The position numbers were made by a program, and so were the translations under genes. From Viridibacillus soli (lineage in GTDB: Bacteria; Bacillota; Bacilli; Bacillales_A; Planococcaceae): a DNA stretch of 64,000 bases. Below the pieces are notes generated by a model. It searched no databases and was not told where the DNA came from. It saw nothing but the letters and a program-made list of their open reading frames with translations. Of the stretch, positions 54,238 to 63,580 are shown in pieces. Position 1 is the stretch's first letter. Every line of letters begins with the position of its first letter. The stretch spans positions 16,316 through 80,315 of the forward strand of contig NZ_JAEOAH010000009.1 of NCBI RefSeq assembly GCF_016612995.1. The letters run 5' to 3'.

Positions 54238-55425
54238 TCATTTATTCCCAACAACCGTAAGTTCCTTCGCTGCAGCAAAGGCTTGCTCGAAGTCGGCGAG
54301 TAGGTCATCTACATGCTCTAGTCCAACGGAAAATCGTAAAAGGCCGTCTGTGATGCCGCGTTTTTCGCGTTCTTCTTTTGGAATCGCAGCATGGCTCATT
54401 GTGGCAGGATAGGAGAGAATGGATTCTACGCCACCTAAGCTCACTGCAAAAATCGGGATTTGTATATGTTCTACAAATGCTTTTGTAATTTCTCGATTTG
54501 GTAGTTTAAATGACAATACAGCTCCAGCACTTGTTGCTTGTTTTGCATGGATAGCATGACCTGGATGTGATTTCAAGCCTGGGAAATGTACTTCCTCTAC
54601 AAGCTCATGTCCATCTAAGTAAGCGGCAATTTTTTTAGCTGATGCAGTAGATTGTGTTAAACGAGCATGTAATGTTTTAATGCCTTGAATTAATATGAAG
54701 GAATCTTGCGCGCCTAAAATGGCACCAAATGAGTTTTGCGCAAAGTAAATTTGATCTCCAAGCTCCTCATTTTTTGTCACCGCAAGCCCTGCAATAATAT
54801 CGCTATGACCACCTAAAAACTTCGTTGCACTATGTAATACAACATCTACACCAAGATCCAATGGACGTTGGTATAAAGGTGTCATAAACGTGTTATCTAA
54901 AAATGTCAAAGCACCATGTGCCTTCGCGAGGGCTACAACGCCTTCAATATCCGTAATGCCTAGAAGGGGATTAGCGGGTGTTTCTACATATAAAACCTTC
55001 GTATTTGGACGAATAGCAGCTTCAACTGCTGTCAAATCTGTGAAATCAGCAAATGTATGCTCAACACCAAACTTCGTCAACATCTGTGTCACAAAGCGAA
55101 AAGTACCGCCATATACTTCAGATGTGATGACGATATGATCGCCCGCTTTTAAAATCATAAAGGCAGAGGCAATAGCTGCAATGCCTGATGAGAAGGCAAA
55201 GCCACGCGTGCCACCCTCAAGTTCAGCAATTGTTTTCTCAAGTGCAGCACGGGTAGGATTGCCTGAGCGACTATAATCATAAGGGCCAAATGAATCGAAA
55301 TGCTCCTGGTCAAAAGTAGATGATAAATAAATCGGTACGTTAACAGCGCCTGTTTTTTGCTCGTAATCACCGCGAGTAGAAGCTGTGATTAAACTTGTTT
55401 CGATTTTTTCATTAATTGAACTCAT
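54238..55425 (-). CDS. metC: Cystathionine beta-lyase
   Basis: 395-aa PLP enzyme of the Cys/Met metabolism family. Cleaves cystathionine to homocysteine, pyruvate and ammonia. PLP lysine in HSATKFLGGHSD; SSGIAAIASAF and DNTFMTPLYQRPLDLG are family blocks. It overlaps the end of metI by 14 bp and follows it, the B. subtilis order. AAGGAG precedes ATG 55425. Regulated by the SAM riboswitch upstream of metI. Confidence 0.9.
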   Translation of the reverse strand: MSSINEKIETSLITASTRGDYEQKTGAVNVPIYLSSTFDQEHFDSFGPYDYSRSGNPTRAALEKTIAELEGGTRGFAFSSGIAAIASAFMILKAGDHIVITSEVYGGTFRFVTQMLTKFGVEHTFADFTDLTAVEAAIRPNTKVLYVETPANPLLGITDIEGVVALAKAHGALTFLDNTFMTPLYQRPLDLGVDVVLHSATKFLGGHSDIIAGLAVTKNEELGDQIYFAQNSFGAILGAQDSFILIQGIKTLHARLTQSTASAKKIAAYLDGHELVEEVHFPGLKSHPGHAIHAKQATSAGAVLSFKLPNREITKAFVEHIQIPIFAVSLGGVESILSYPATMSHAAIPKEEREKRGITDGLLRFSVGLEHVDDLLADFEQAFAAAKELTVVGNK

Positions 55426-56545
55426 GTGTGGTCACTCCTTGTTTTAAAGTATTGAATACTTGTTGTAAATCGGCGACTAAATCTTCTGCTTCTTCAATAC
55501 CAACTGAGAAGCGCAATAGGGAGTCATCCACTCCACGTGCTAAACGTTCTGCTTCTGGAATATCAGCATGTGTTTGAGTAGTAGGATAAGTGATAAAGCT
55601 TTCTACACCGCCTAAACTTTCTGCGAAGACGATTAATTTCAAATTTTCTAAAAATTTACCGACCCATTCGCCTTTTTGTAAACGGAAAGAAATCATTCCA
55701 CCTTTGCCTGCATACAGAACATCTTTTACAAGAGGCTCTTGTTCTAGGTAAGCAGCAATTTGCTTGGCATTTTCCGTATGTTGTTTCATACGAAGATGTA
55801 GTGTCTTTAGACCTCGTAGCAGTAACCATGAGTCGATCGGAGCAAGTGTTGCACCTGTTGCATTATGATTTGTGAATAATTTTTCGCTTAACTCGGTACC
55901 TTTACTAACGACAAGTCCTGCTAATACGTCATTATGTCCACCGATATATTTCGTCGCACTATGGAGAACGATATCTGCACCTTGCTCGATTGGGCGTTGG
56001 TAATAAGGTGTTAAGAACGTATTATCAACGATTAACAGTACATCATGCTTTTTCGCAAGCGCTGCATAAAGCACAATATCAAATTCCTGTATTAATGGGT
56101 TAGTTGGTGTTTCAATGAAAATAGCACGTGTTTTTTCATTAATGAAAGACTCAACCTCTTCAGCTGAAGAGAATTTCGCATAATGGGATTTGATCGCATA
56201 TTGCTCATGGTATTGGTCGAGCAAACGGTAAGTCCCACCGTAAATATCCTCAGGTAAAATAAGTTCATCACCTGATTTGAATAGGGATAGCACTAATTGA
56301 ATAGCAGCCATCCCGCTACTACAGGCAAAGCCAGCATCACCAGATTCTAAGTTCGCAATGCCTTCCTCTAAAATAGAGCGTGTCGGATTTTTTGTTCGTG
56401 TATAATCGTATCCAGTCGATTGGCCAAGTCCCGCATGCTTATAGGCTGTCGAAAGGTAGATCGGTGTGTTTATCGCACCTGTTTTAGGATCAGTGTTATT
56501 GCCGAGTTGAACTAGTCGCGTTTCAATGCTGTTGTTTGTCATCAT
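55412..56545 (-). CDS. metI: Cystathionine gamma-synthase / O-acetylhomoserine thiolyase
   Basis: 377-aa PLP enzyme that joins O-acetylhomoserine with cysteine (or sulfide). PLP lysine in HSATKYIGGHNDV; YDYTRTKNPTRS at the N-terminal side is the MetI/MetB type. First gene of metI-metC, directly behind an S-box leader; ATG 56545 has AAAGGA 7 nt upstream. The second gene is coupled by overlap. Confidence 0.9.
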   Translation of the reverse strand: MMTNNSIETRLVQLGNNTDPKTGAINTPIYLSTAYKHAGLGQSTGYDYTRTKNPTRSILEEGIANLESGDAGFACSSGMAAIQLVLSLFKSGDELILPEDIYGGTYRLLDQYHEQYAIKSHYAKFSSAEEVESFINEKTRAIFIETPTNPLIQEFDIVLYAALAKKHDVLLIVDNTFLTPYYQRPIEQGADIVLHSATKYIGGHNDVLAGLVVSKGTELSEKLFTNHNATGATLAPIDSWLLLRGLKTLHLRMKQHTENAKQIAAYLEQEPLVKDVLYAGKGGMISFRLQKGEWVGKFLENLKLIVFAESLGGVESFITYPTTQTHADIPEAERLARGVDDSLLRFSVGIEEAEDLVADLQQVFNTLKQGVTTHEFN

Positions 56546-56565
56546 GTCATCATCCTTTTTAAAAA

Positions 56566-56597
56566 AATAAAAGACCCTCTAAGGAAGAGGGCCTTCA
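56566..56597 (-). terminator. Riboswitch-controlled terminator
   Basis: GGCCCTCTTCC / GGAAGAGGGTC-type stem followed by TTTTATTTTTTT on the minus strand, between the S-box aptamer and metI. Confidence 0.85.
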
Positions 56598-56613
56598 AAA
56601 TATGAAGTCAATC

Positions 56614-56717
56614 TCCTTATCTACAAGACTACGTCTACTGGAATTAGCACCGTGCCCCATATAGGGTGGTTGCTGAGATATCTACGGGCCAAGTCCCTCC
56701 ATCTCTCTTGATAAGAA
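56614..56717 (-). promoter_or_regulatory. SAM-I (S-box) riboswitch
   Basis: The minus strand shows all S-box landmarks in order: CTTATCAAGAGAG, GGAGGGAC, TGGCCC, CAGCAACC, GGTGCTAATTCC, and a closing GATAAGG that pairs with the opening CTTATC. When SAM binds, the downstream terminator forms and metI-metC is switched off. Confidence 0.95.
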
Positions 56718-56891
56718 AGTATATTCAATTGTTTGAAATTTTGTAATAATGGAATTTTACCATGTTAACAAGAAGATATCAAACGTTTTATGAAAAAAAT
56801 ATAAATTGTAAAGTTTAGAATATTTTAAGAGGTGGTACATTTTTTATATGAATATGCTATTATTTGCATAGTTGAATTGGAAGGTGACAAG

Positions 56892-57821
56892 ATGAATTTA
56901 AATAATATAGCGGTTAATCAGCTATTACCAGAGTTTAAATTTGACGAAGCTAAAAAAATGTTAGAGCAAGCCGTAAAGGAAAATAGAGATATACAGTCAC
57001 TTCATAACTTAGCATGGTTTTATATAACAGACACTGAAGAATATTGTGAAACGTTGCCTCTTCTTGCTGAAGTGATCGTAAAGCGGCCAAAGCATTATTT
57101 TCCCTATGCATTACTTGGTGAAATTTATTTGCGGATGGGAAAATACTTTAAAGCCATTAGCGTTTTAGAATATGCACTAAGTATGCAAGACTCGGAAGTA
57201 GTCCATGCTAATTTAGCAGCAGCGCATTTTAATATGGGCAACTTTGAAAAGGCAGCAGAACATTATAAAAAAGCTGCAACTGATGGTGATTTTTTAAAAT
57301 ATGCGGAAATGGTCTCATACTTACAATTTGACGATTATGAGTCGGTACTTACCGCGCTGAAAAAAGTCAATTCAGATGGTGACAATTTTATGGGAGAAGT
57401 AAACGTTGCAGAACTTTATGTGCAAATTAATTACTTTGATGAAGCAATTCCTTTATTTGAAAAAGGATGGAAAGAAATTGTTAGATCGATTGATTGGATA
57501 GAACATTATGTTTATGCTCTCATTCAATTAGGGAGAGTAGAAGAAGCCTCTGATATCATCGACCAGATGACAAAGGAAACGGCTGATGAATTTGTAGCAA
57601 ATAGTGTAAGAGCATTGGATGAAGAGTGGACAGAGGAAAATCTTGCCGAATCCATTATGGACTCGCAACATACGAAAGACAAGTATAATACACTGATTGG
57701 ACGACTTTTGAAGGGCTACCGTCCAAAACTCTTTTTCGAGCCATACTATGTTTCGAAATGCTATTTATACGGTTGCAAAGAACATGGCAATAAGCCGTAT
57801 GATGAATATTTAGATAAGTAA
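56892..57821 (+). CDS. Tetratricopeptide-repeat protein
   Basis: 309 aa, soluble. At least five TPR units: QSLHNLAWFYITDTEEY, YALLGEIYLRMGKYFKAI, VHANLAAAHFNMGNFEKAAEH, and two more to about residue 230. It is a scaffold for protein contacts without an enzymatic domain. ATG 56892 with GGAAGGTGAC is chosen; the upstream 20 codons have no ribosome site. Partner unknown. Confidence 0.8.
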   Translation: MNLNNIAVNQLLPEFKFDEAKKMLEQAVKENRDIQSLHNLAWFYITDTEEYCETLPLLAEVIVKRPKHYFPYALLGEIYLRMGKYFKAISVLEYALSMQDSEVVHANLAAAHFNMGNFEKAAEHYKKAATDGDFLKYAEMVSYLQFDDYESVLTALKKVNSDGDNFMGEVNVAELYVQINYFDEAIPLFEKGWKEIVRSIDWIEHYVYALIQLGRVEEASDIIDQMTKETADEFVANSVRALDEEWTEENLAESIMDSQHTKDKYNTLIGRLLKGYRPKLFFEPYYVSKCYLYGCKEHGNKPYDEYLDK

Positions 57822-57822
57822 A

Positions 57823-57858
57823 TGGCCCATAGACAATGTAATGTCTTCGGCCATTTTT
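57823..57858 (+). terminator. Terminator of the TPR gene
   Basis: AATGGCC / GGCCATT with inner AGACAATG / TGTCTT pairing, then TTTT. Confidence 0.8.
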
Positions 57859-57865
57859 ATTATTT

Positions 57866-58072
57866 CAGGCGTATTGATTAACCAATTTTAGCTATTACTA
57901 TTAAAGTGGGAGGTTGATATCCGATACGGGATCGCTTTCCGCGGGCAAGCGGGAGTCTAGCACCCTGCGCTACAATCAACTAAAAAATGTAGTAACATAC
58001 GTTAGTATTGAACATGAAAAGCCCATTTTAACGGTAAATAACAACCTAATATTCGCCTAATCAACACACCTG
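57866..58072 (+). mobile_element. MITE copy 3
   Basis: 207 bp, starts CAGGCGTATTGATTAACC and ends AATCAACACACCTG, giving inverted ends. Flanks TTATTATTT and ATATTATTC agree at 7 of 9 positions. It lies between the terminator of the TPR gene and the stop of the SH3 gene. The GC-rich centre has a small insert (GGGCAAGCGGG) relative to copies 2 and 4. Confidence 0.9.
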
Positions 58073-58075
58073 ATA

Positions 58076-58786
58076 TTATTCTATTTTAATTAGTTCAAAG
58101 ACGGTTTTACTATTTTTGATTGTTTTAATGCAACCAACATTTGGAGCATAATAAGCTTTATAACCATTAGCCGATTGCACTACAACAACTTTCTTAAAAG
58201 TGCCTGCCTTAGTTTTCACTGTTTGGTTGACCGCGATGATTTTTCGAGTTTCTAGATAGCCGTAAAATTTTTTACCATTTTTTATAGGATAGGCTATTTC
58301 AGTTGTATATTCAGATTCAGGCCAACCTAAATCTAAACCATACTTTGTTTCACGCATTACGAATGTCGTTTTATTGCCATAAGAATCTTTTGTATACCAA
58401 TAAACCCATTCACTATTGTATGTTTTCCCTGTACTATAGTGCTTTTTAATACCAGATGTTGTATCGTATGTATAAACCTTTTCGGGATTTGGTAAGTAAC
58501 TCGTTTTTTTTGATTTAAACGTTAAATATTGAGTCGATACATAAGCTGTTTTCTTATTGTATATAATTTGAGACCAGCCAGATGCCGTTTTTTTATACAC
58601 GGTTACCTTGGTGCCTTTTGTTAGAGAACCCAGCTTTGTAGCTGAAATTGAAGTTTTTGCACGGATATTGAGTTTATCCACTTCTACTGTCGCAGTCATT
58701 GTTTTTGCAGCAAAAGTTTGTCCTGAGAAGGGGAGGATAAGAGCTGTTAAAAGTACGAATGATAGAAAAGTTCTAAATAATTTCAA
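58076..58786 (-). CDS. Secreted SH3-domain protein
   Basis: 236 aa. Signal peptide (residues 1-26, ending FAA), then one bacterial SH3 domain (LNIRAKTSISATKLGSLTKG, residues 37-90) which binds cell-wall peptides. A beta-rich C-terminal domain of about 140 residues (WVYWYTKDSYGNKTTFVMRE) is unassigned. TTG 58786 has AAGGAG 8 nt upstream; the GTG at 58795 overlaps that site. Confidence 0.75.
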   Translation of the reverse strand: MKLFRTFLSFVLLTALILPFSGQTFAAKTMTATVEVDKLNIRAKTSISATKLGSLTKGTKVTVYKKTASGWSQIIYNKKTAYVSTQYLTFKSKKTSYLPNPEKVYTYDTTSGIKKHYSTGKTYNSEWVYWYTKDSYGNKTTFVMRETKYGLDLGWPESEYTTEIAYPIKNGKKFYGYLETRKIIAVNQTVKTKAGTFKKVVVVQSANGYKAYYAPNVGCIKTIKNSKTVFELIKIE

Positions 58787-58870
58787 ATAAATCACTCCTT
58801 AATTACTATATTAACATAAGAGGCTTCCATATTGTGTAATACTTTGGGGTTCTCTGTGAAGAAAACAAAA

Positions 58871-58903
58871 AACTTGCAATCTCAATAGAGATTGCAAGCC
58901 ATT
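58871..58903 (-). terminator. Terminator of the chemoreceptor gene
   Basis: CTTGCAATCTC / GAGATTGCAAG stem, T-run on the minus strand. Confidence 0.85.
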
Positions 58904-58914
58904 TGATAAAAAAG

Positions 58915-60762
58915 TTAGACTTTGAATTCACCGACCACTTTACGTAATTCATCTGCTTGGTTGGATAGTTCAATCGCTGACGCAGTAATTTCTTGCATTG
59001 ATGCAGAGCCTTCTTCAGCAGAAGCGGCTGAACGCTCTGTACTCATTGCAGTATTTTCAGCAATTTGATTTACTTCTATAAAGGATACCGCCACTTCTTG
59101 ACTATAGTTTAAAGTTTGCTCAATTTGAATGACCATTTTATTAATAATTGCTACGGTTTCGTTTGTTTGTTTGGTGATTTTATCTAAGGAAGCATTTGTT
59201 TCATTTGTCACTTCAACACCGCGTATGACATTTTGTACACCATTATTATTTTGAGTGACAATAGCTTGTACTTCTGATTGAATCGATGAAATGATGCCTG
59301 TTACTTCACGAGCTGCATTTTGAGATTGCACAGCAAGCTTTCGAACCTCATCTGCTACAACTGCAAAACCTTTACCATGCTCCCCAGCACGAGCTGCTTC
59401 AATTGCCGCATTTAGAGCAAGTAAGTTTGTTTGCTCCGAAATATCTGTAATTGTGCGTATGATGGAGGTGATTTCGGAAGATTTTTTACCAAGAGCTTCA
59501 ACAGTTTCAGTAGTATTTGCCATAGTTTCTTCTATTAACATCATAACATTTGAAGATTGTTCGACGGTTTTTCCGCCTAGTTCAGCAGCGACTTTCATTT
59601 GATCTGTTGATGCTTTCACATGTTCCGCATCTGCACTTAAATAACGAGCCGCCTCTTCTAACAAATTCATCTTCTGAACAGCGTTATTCATACGAAGCAT
59701 AGTTTGCTCACTGCCTTCGGCGATTTCGCCTGTTGTATTAGCAATTGATTGGATAATATTCGAGTTTTCATCGGCCGAAGTCATTAATTGTTGCCCACTA
59801 GCAGAAACATTCTCAGCAAGTGTACTCACACGTTTTACTAATGAAGAGATGGATGTAATTAACACATTTGTACTATTGGCAATTTCTGCGAATTCATCTT
59901 TTGTTTTTACTTTTACTCGTTTCGTCAAGTCACCATTTGCTTGTGCAATATCTAAAATAGACGTATTGATTGCTAACGTATTCCGTTTAATTGAACGGAA
60001 CAGAATGGTACCTGTTACGATTGTTAAAACAATTGAAGATATTGTTAAAAATAAAAAGATAATCATAGAGATTTCAGTTTGTTTTTCAAGTAATTTGATT
60101 TGCTCGTTGTTTTTCTTTGTTAGGATGTCATTAATCATTTCAGTATGCACATCTATATAACCCATAGCTGTCTTGCCATTTCCAGTGAGAACAAGTTTTT
60201 GGGAATTTTCAAGTCCTGAATTCTGGCGTGTGTCAATCAGTCTCTTCGAATACTGAATATAATTGTTGTAAAATTGATCAATGGAAGTAATTCGCTCTAG
60301 TTCTTCTTTTCGGTCAGCGAATATTTTTTGAAGATCGACTAAATTGGATTCAATACGGTCTTTATCTTGACTATACTGTCTTAGGAAATTATCTTTTCCT
60401 GTAATAATATAGCTTTGTTCGGAGTTTGACAGCTTCGCAATATCAGCAGCTAAACTATTTACTTTCATCTGTTCTACGAGGTTTTCATTAGTGAAAACCT
60501 TTAATTCATTTTGAAGGTTAGACATATTTGAATAGGAAACAACAAGCATTGCTGATAGAATAATGATAAGTATAAAGAAGTTAATGATGATGCGGCCGCG
60601 AATCATTTTGAAAAAGTTCGATTGAATAGGTCCATGAACTTCAATGTGGTCTTGCTGCACTTTCCTTTTGAAAAATGAAGACATTGAAACTGATGACTTA
60701 TTAGTGCTCTGATTTTCACTTTTTCTTACATTTTTTGTATTATTTTTGAGTTTTTTAACCAA
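58915..60762 (-). CDS. Methyl-accepting chemotaxis protein
   Basis: 615 aa transmembrane chemoreceptor. An unusual basic cytoplasmic N-terminus of about 50 residues precedes TM1 (about 56-80). The extracellular helical sensor (about 81-230, CHASE3-like, [16 protein letters not shown]) is followed by TM2 and HAMP (about 232-310). The signalling tip is [39 protein letters not shown], recognised around residues 445-480. TTG 60762 has only a weak GGTGAC upstream. The ligand is unknown. Confidence 0.85.
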   Translation of the reverse strand: MVKKLKNNTKNVRKSENQSTNKSSVSMSSFFKRKVQQDHIEVHGPIQSNFFKMIRGRIIINFFILIIILSAMLVVSYSNMSNLQNELKVFTNENLVEQMKVNSLAADIAKLSNSEQSYIITGKDNFLRQYSQDKDRIESNLVDLQKIFADRKEELERITSIDQFYNNYIQYSKRLIDTRQNSGLENSQKLVLTGNGKTAMGYIDVHTEMINDILTKKNNEQIKLLEKQTEISMIIFLFLTISSIVLTIVTGTILFRSIKRNTLAINTSILDIAQANGDLTKRVKVKTKDEFAEIANSTNVLITSISSLVKRVSTLAENVSASGQQLMTSADENSNIIQSIANTTGEIAEGSEQTMLRMNNAVQKMNLLEEAARYLSADAEHVKASTDQMKVAAELGGKTVEQSSNVMMLIEETMANTTETVEALGKKSSEITSIIRTITDISEQTNLLALNAAIEAARAGEHGKGFAVVADEVRKLAVQSQNAAREVTGIISSIQSEVQAIVTQNNNGVQNVIRGVEVTNETNASLDKITKQTNETVAIINKMVIQIEQTLNYSQEVAVSFIEVNQIAENTAMSTERSAASAEEGSASMQEITASAIELSNQADELRKVVGEFKV

Positions 60763-60882
60763 TTTGTCACCAACTTTCCATATTTCTATTTAATACAGTT
60801 CATTTTACTTCTTTATGATAGAATATTCTATACTTTTTGAAAAATAAATCATTACCTTATGACTATTAGGAAGGAGATATAT

Positions 60883-61110
60883 ATGAATCATTCGTTCTAC
60901 AGTTATGTTCAAACATTTCGTGGTGGAGGAAAACATGATGACAAATCTCAGTTTGCAGAAGCGGCTTTTCATGATCATAGTTTTCCTAAACAACTCAGTG
61001 ATTTTCATAAGCTTTCGAGATATATTGAAGAAAAAGCCGATGATGAAATGAGCGCACGTGTTTTTGATGAACTTTGGTATTTATATGAATTGAAATATCA
61101 GGTGTTTTGA
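60883..61110 (+). CDS. yozE: YozE family (UPF0346) protein
   Basis: 75 aa helical SAM-like domain: FYSYVQTFRG, FAEAAFHDHSFPKQ, then FDELWYLYEL, close to B. subtilis YozE in length and pattern. AAGGAGAT precedes ATG 60883. A MITE is inserted at its 3' end: the last codons (QVF-stop) come from the element. The function of the family is unknown. Confidence 0.85.
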   Translation: MNHSFYSYVQTFRGGGKHDDKSQFAEAAFHDHSFPKQLSDFHKLSRYIEEKADDEMSARVFDELWYLYELKYQVF

Positions 61111-61297
61111 TTAGGGGAATATTAGTTTGAAAATTATCGTTAAAATGGTTTTTTTATGTTCAATATTAACGTATGCTACTACATTTTTTAGTTGCTTGTA
61201 GCGGAGGGGGCTTGCCCGCGGAAAGCGAGTATCCCGTAGCGGAAATCAACCTACCACTTTAATGGTAATGGTTTAAATTGGTTAATCAACACGCCTG
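61099..61297 (-). mobile_element. MITE copy 4, inserted into the yozE 3' end
   Basis: 199 bp, starts CAGGTGTTTTGATTAGG, ends GGTTAATCAACACGCCTG. Flanked by TTGAAATAT (61090-61098) and TTGAAAGAT (61298-61306), 8 of 9 matching. It supplies the last three sense codons and the TGA of yozE. Confidence 0.9.
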
Positions 61298-61486
61298 TTG
61301 AAAGATAACTAAAAGAATCTTATTATTTAGTACTAATTGGGTAAAAATAAAATATAGAAGTTTTTTAAAATTTATTTAACATAACATTTGTCAGAGGTCA
61401 GACTTTCTTGATACAATGCTTGTAGCATCATAGCGTGATTATAAAATATATGATGAATAACTATTCTATTGAAAAGAGGGATACAA

Positions 61487-62191
61487 ATGAGTATTCATAT
61501 TAACGCTCAAAAAAGCGATATCGCAGAAATCGTTCTACTTCCGGGAGATCCATTACGTGCAAAATATATTGCAGAAACTTATTTAGAAGATGTAACTTGT
61601 TATAATGAAGTTCGTAATATGTTAGGTTTCACAGGTACATATAAAGGAAAACGCGTATCAGTGCAAGGTACTGGCATGGGTGTACCGTCGATTTCAATCT
61701 ATGTAAACGAGTTAATGCAAGAATACGGTGTACAAAAATTAATCCGTGTTGGTACTTGTGGTGCGATTCAAAAAGATGTTAAAGTACGCGACGTTATTTT
61801 AGCTCAAAGTGCTTCTACTGATTCGAAAATGAACGAAATCATTTTCAATGGCCTAGATTATGCTCCAACGGCTGATTTCGACTTATTATTAAAAGCATAC
61901 AATGCTGGTAAAGAAGCGAATCTAAACTTAAAAGTAGGGAATATCTTCACTGCTGATATGTTCTATAGTGAAGAAAATCAAAATGAGAAATTAGCACGCT
62001 ATGGTGTCTTAGCTGTTGAAATGGAATCTGCAGCTCTTTACACATTGGCAGCTAAATACGGCCGTCAAGCGCTTTCTATTTTAACTGTAAGTGATCATAT
62101 CATCACAGGTGAAGTGACATCATCTGAAGAGCGCCAACTTACGTTTAATGACATGATGATCGTTGCTTTAGAAGCGGCAATTCAAGACTAG
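61487..62191 (+). CDS. deoD: Purine nucleoside phosphorylase
   Basis: 234 aa hexameric DeoD type. Splits purine (deoxy)nucleosides with phosphate. [18 protein letters not shown] binds phosphate, [12 protein letters not shown] and [12 protein letters not shown] hold the ribose and base site, and SDHIITGE carries the catalytic aspartate. ATG 61487 has AGAGGG upstream. It is followed by an integrase gene, so its 3' end could be an integration site. Confidence 0.95.
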   Translation: MSIHINAQKSDIAEIVLLPGDPLRAKYIAETYLEDVTCYNEVRNMLGFTGTYKGKRVSVQGTGMGVPSISIYVNELMQEYGVQKLIRVGTCGAIQKDVKVRDVILAQSASTDSKMNEIIFNGLDYAPTADFDLLLKAYNAGKEANLNLKVGNIFTADMFYSEENQNEKLARYGVLAVEMESAALYTLAAKYGRQALSILTVSDHIITGEVTSSEERQLTFNDMMIVALEAAIQD

Positions 62192-62252
62192 TCGTATCAA
62201 GGGTTTGTGGTTTGGAAGAAATTTGCAAGTGACCAAAAGTGACCATTCTATT

Positions 62253-63419
62253 TTAGAAGTCATTGAAAAGGTCGCTTGCTTTTTCTTTTTGTCCCTTGTC
62301 AACGTGAGAATAAGTGTTTAGTGTTTCATGAATGTTTTTGTGCCCTAGTTGTTCTTGAATTACTTTAATATTTACATTTTTAGATAACATATAAGATGCA
62401 AATGTGTGACGTAATCCATGAAAACTGATAAGAGGTAGATTATGTTTTCTAACAATACCTCGCCATTGATTACTCATTCTATCGGGATGATTTGGATAAC
62501 CATTGTCTTTGCTAAAAATCAAATAAATGGGTTTTCCATGTTCATCTAAAATAGGAGTGAACTTTCCTCCTAACTTCTCCAATTTCTTTTTCTTCTTTTC
62601 GATATACTCTTTCAATTCATTCATCAAATTAGCGGGAGCATATACATGACGATTTTCTCCTGTCTTTGTAGAATCTAAAAACAAGCGTTGTCCTTCCTTA
62701 TCGTACTGAAGTGTTTTATCTACATAGATAGTATTGTGTTGAAAATCTAAACTTTCAAAACGTAGCCCACCGATTTCACTCATTCTCAACCCACAAAACA
62801 ATGCAATCTTAATTTGGAACTGATGTTTGATGTGGAGCTTCGGAATAACTTCTAGCAACTGTTGAATTTGTGCCTCATTGTAATAGTTGATAAGCTTGCT
62901 CTTTGTTCGTTTTGGCTTAGTAGCTACCGAGCATGGATTAGCTTCAATATAACCCCACTCGATAGCCTTATTGAACATAGTATTTAGCAACGTGAATTTT
63001 TCAGAAATCGAGCCTGCCCTATCTTTTTTCTGTTGAACGATAAATAGATTGATTTGAGTTGATGTGATTTTGTGAATTAACATAAGACCAAAGAAATTTA
63101 AAATACCTCTATTCAAGTAGTTTGCATAAGTGTTGCGAGATTTTACTTTCAGCTCAGCATTTACATAATCACTCATGAAAGTTTCGGCAAACACTTTAAA
63201 GGAATCTTTTCTAGATTTGTTGAATACTTGTTGTCCTATGCCTAAAGACTTTTCAAATTCAGTAATGGCTTTGATGATGTTAGATTCAGTTAACTTGTTC
63301 AAAGTAACTGTTTTCATTTTCCGCAAACGTTTACCATGCTCATCATATCCAAATTCAGAGATAATCTTAATTCGTGGTTTTCCTTTTTTATTAGGCTCTA
63401 ATAATTGATAACTTGCCAT
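62253..63419 (-). CDS. Tyrosine site-specific integrase (phage type)
   Basis: 388 aa. N-terminal arm-binding part (residues 1-50), core-binding SAM-like domain (about 65-165), and a catalytic domain with ALFCGLRMSEIGGL (Arg I), HGLRHTFASY (His-x-x-Arg), GHKNIHETLNTY and the tyrosine nucleophile. It is complete. ATG 63419 with GGGGAGAG upstream is chosen over the longer frame, which begins inside the IS30 leader hairpin. It probably marks one end of a prophage or island lying to the right, interrupted by IS30. Confidence 0.85.
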   Translation of the reverse strand: MASYQLLEPNKKGKPRIKIISEFGYDEHGKRLRKMKTVTLNKLTESNIIKAITEFEKSLGIGQQVFNKSRKDSFKVFAETFMSDYVNAELKVKSRNTYANYLNRGILNFFGLMLIHKITSTQINLFIVQQKKDRAGSISEKFTLLNTMFNKAIEWGYIEANPCSVATKPKRTKSKLINYYNEAQIQQLLEVIPKLHIKHQFQIKIALFCGLRMSEIGGLRFESLDFQHNTIYVDKTLQYDKEGQRLFLDSTKTGENRHVYAPANLMNELKEYIEKKKKKLEKLGGKFTPILDEHGKPIYLIFSKDNGYPNHPDRMSNQWRGIVRKHNLPLISFHGLRHTFASYMLSKNVNIKVIQEQLGHKNIHETLNTYSHVDKGQKEKASDLFNDF

Positions 63420-63512
63420 ATTAAACTCTCCCCAGGGTTGTATAGCAATTCCTTTTTTTGTGTTTTGATGGCTAGTTGTATAATCAAATGCAACGATGCC
63501 TGAAACGAGAAA

Positions 63513-63580
63513 AGCCATAGATAAACCGTGTATGATTAAGTCGACGAAAACAAATCGATACGGAGGGTTTATCTATGGCT
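63513..63580. repeat. Inverted repeat covering the IS30 transposase start
   Basis: AGCCATAGATAAACC (63513-63527) and GGTTTATCTATGGCT (63566-63580) are perfect 15-bp complements. The right arm contains part of the ribosome site and the ATG. A transcript entering from outside could hide the start codon. Confidence 0.7.

Noticed and set aside
63420..63518. Longer N-terminus for the 62253 integrase
   Set aside because: The extra 33 codons begin inside the IS30 leader hairpin, while ATG 63419 has a good ribosome site and the usual family start.
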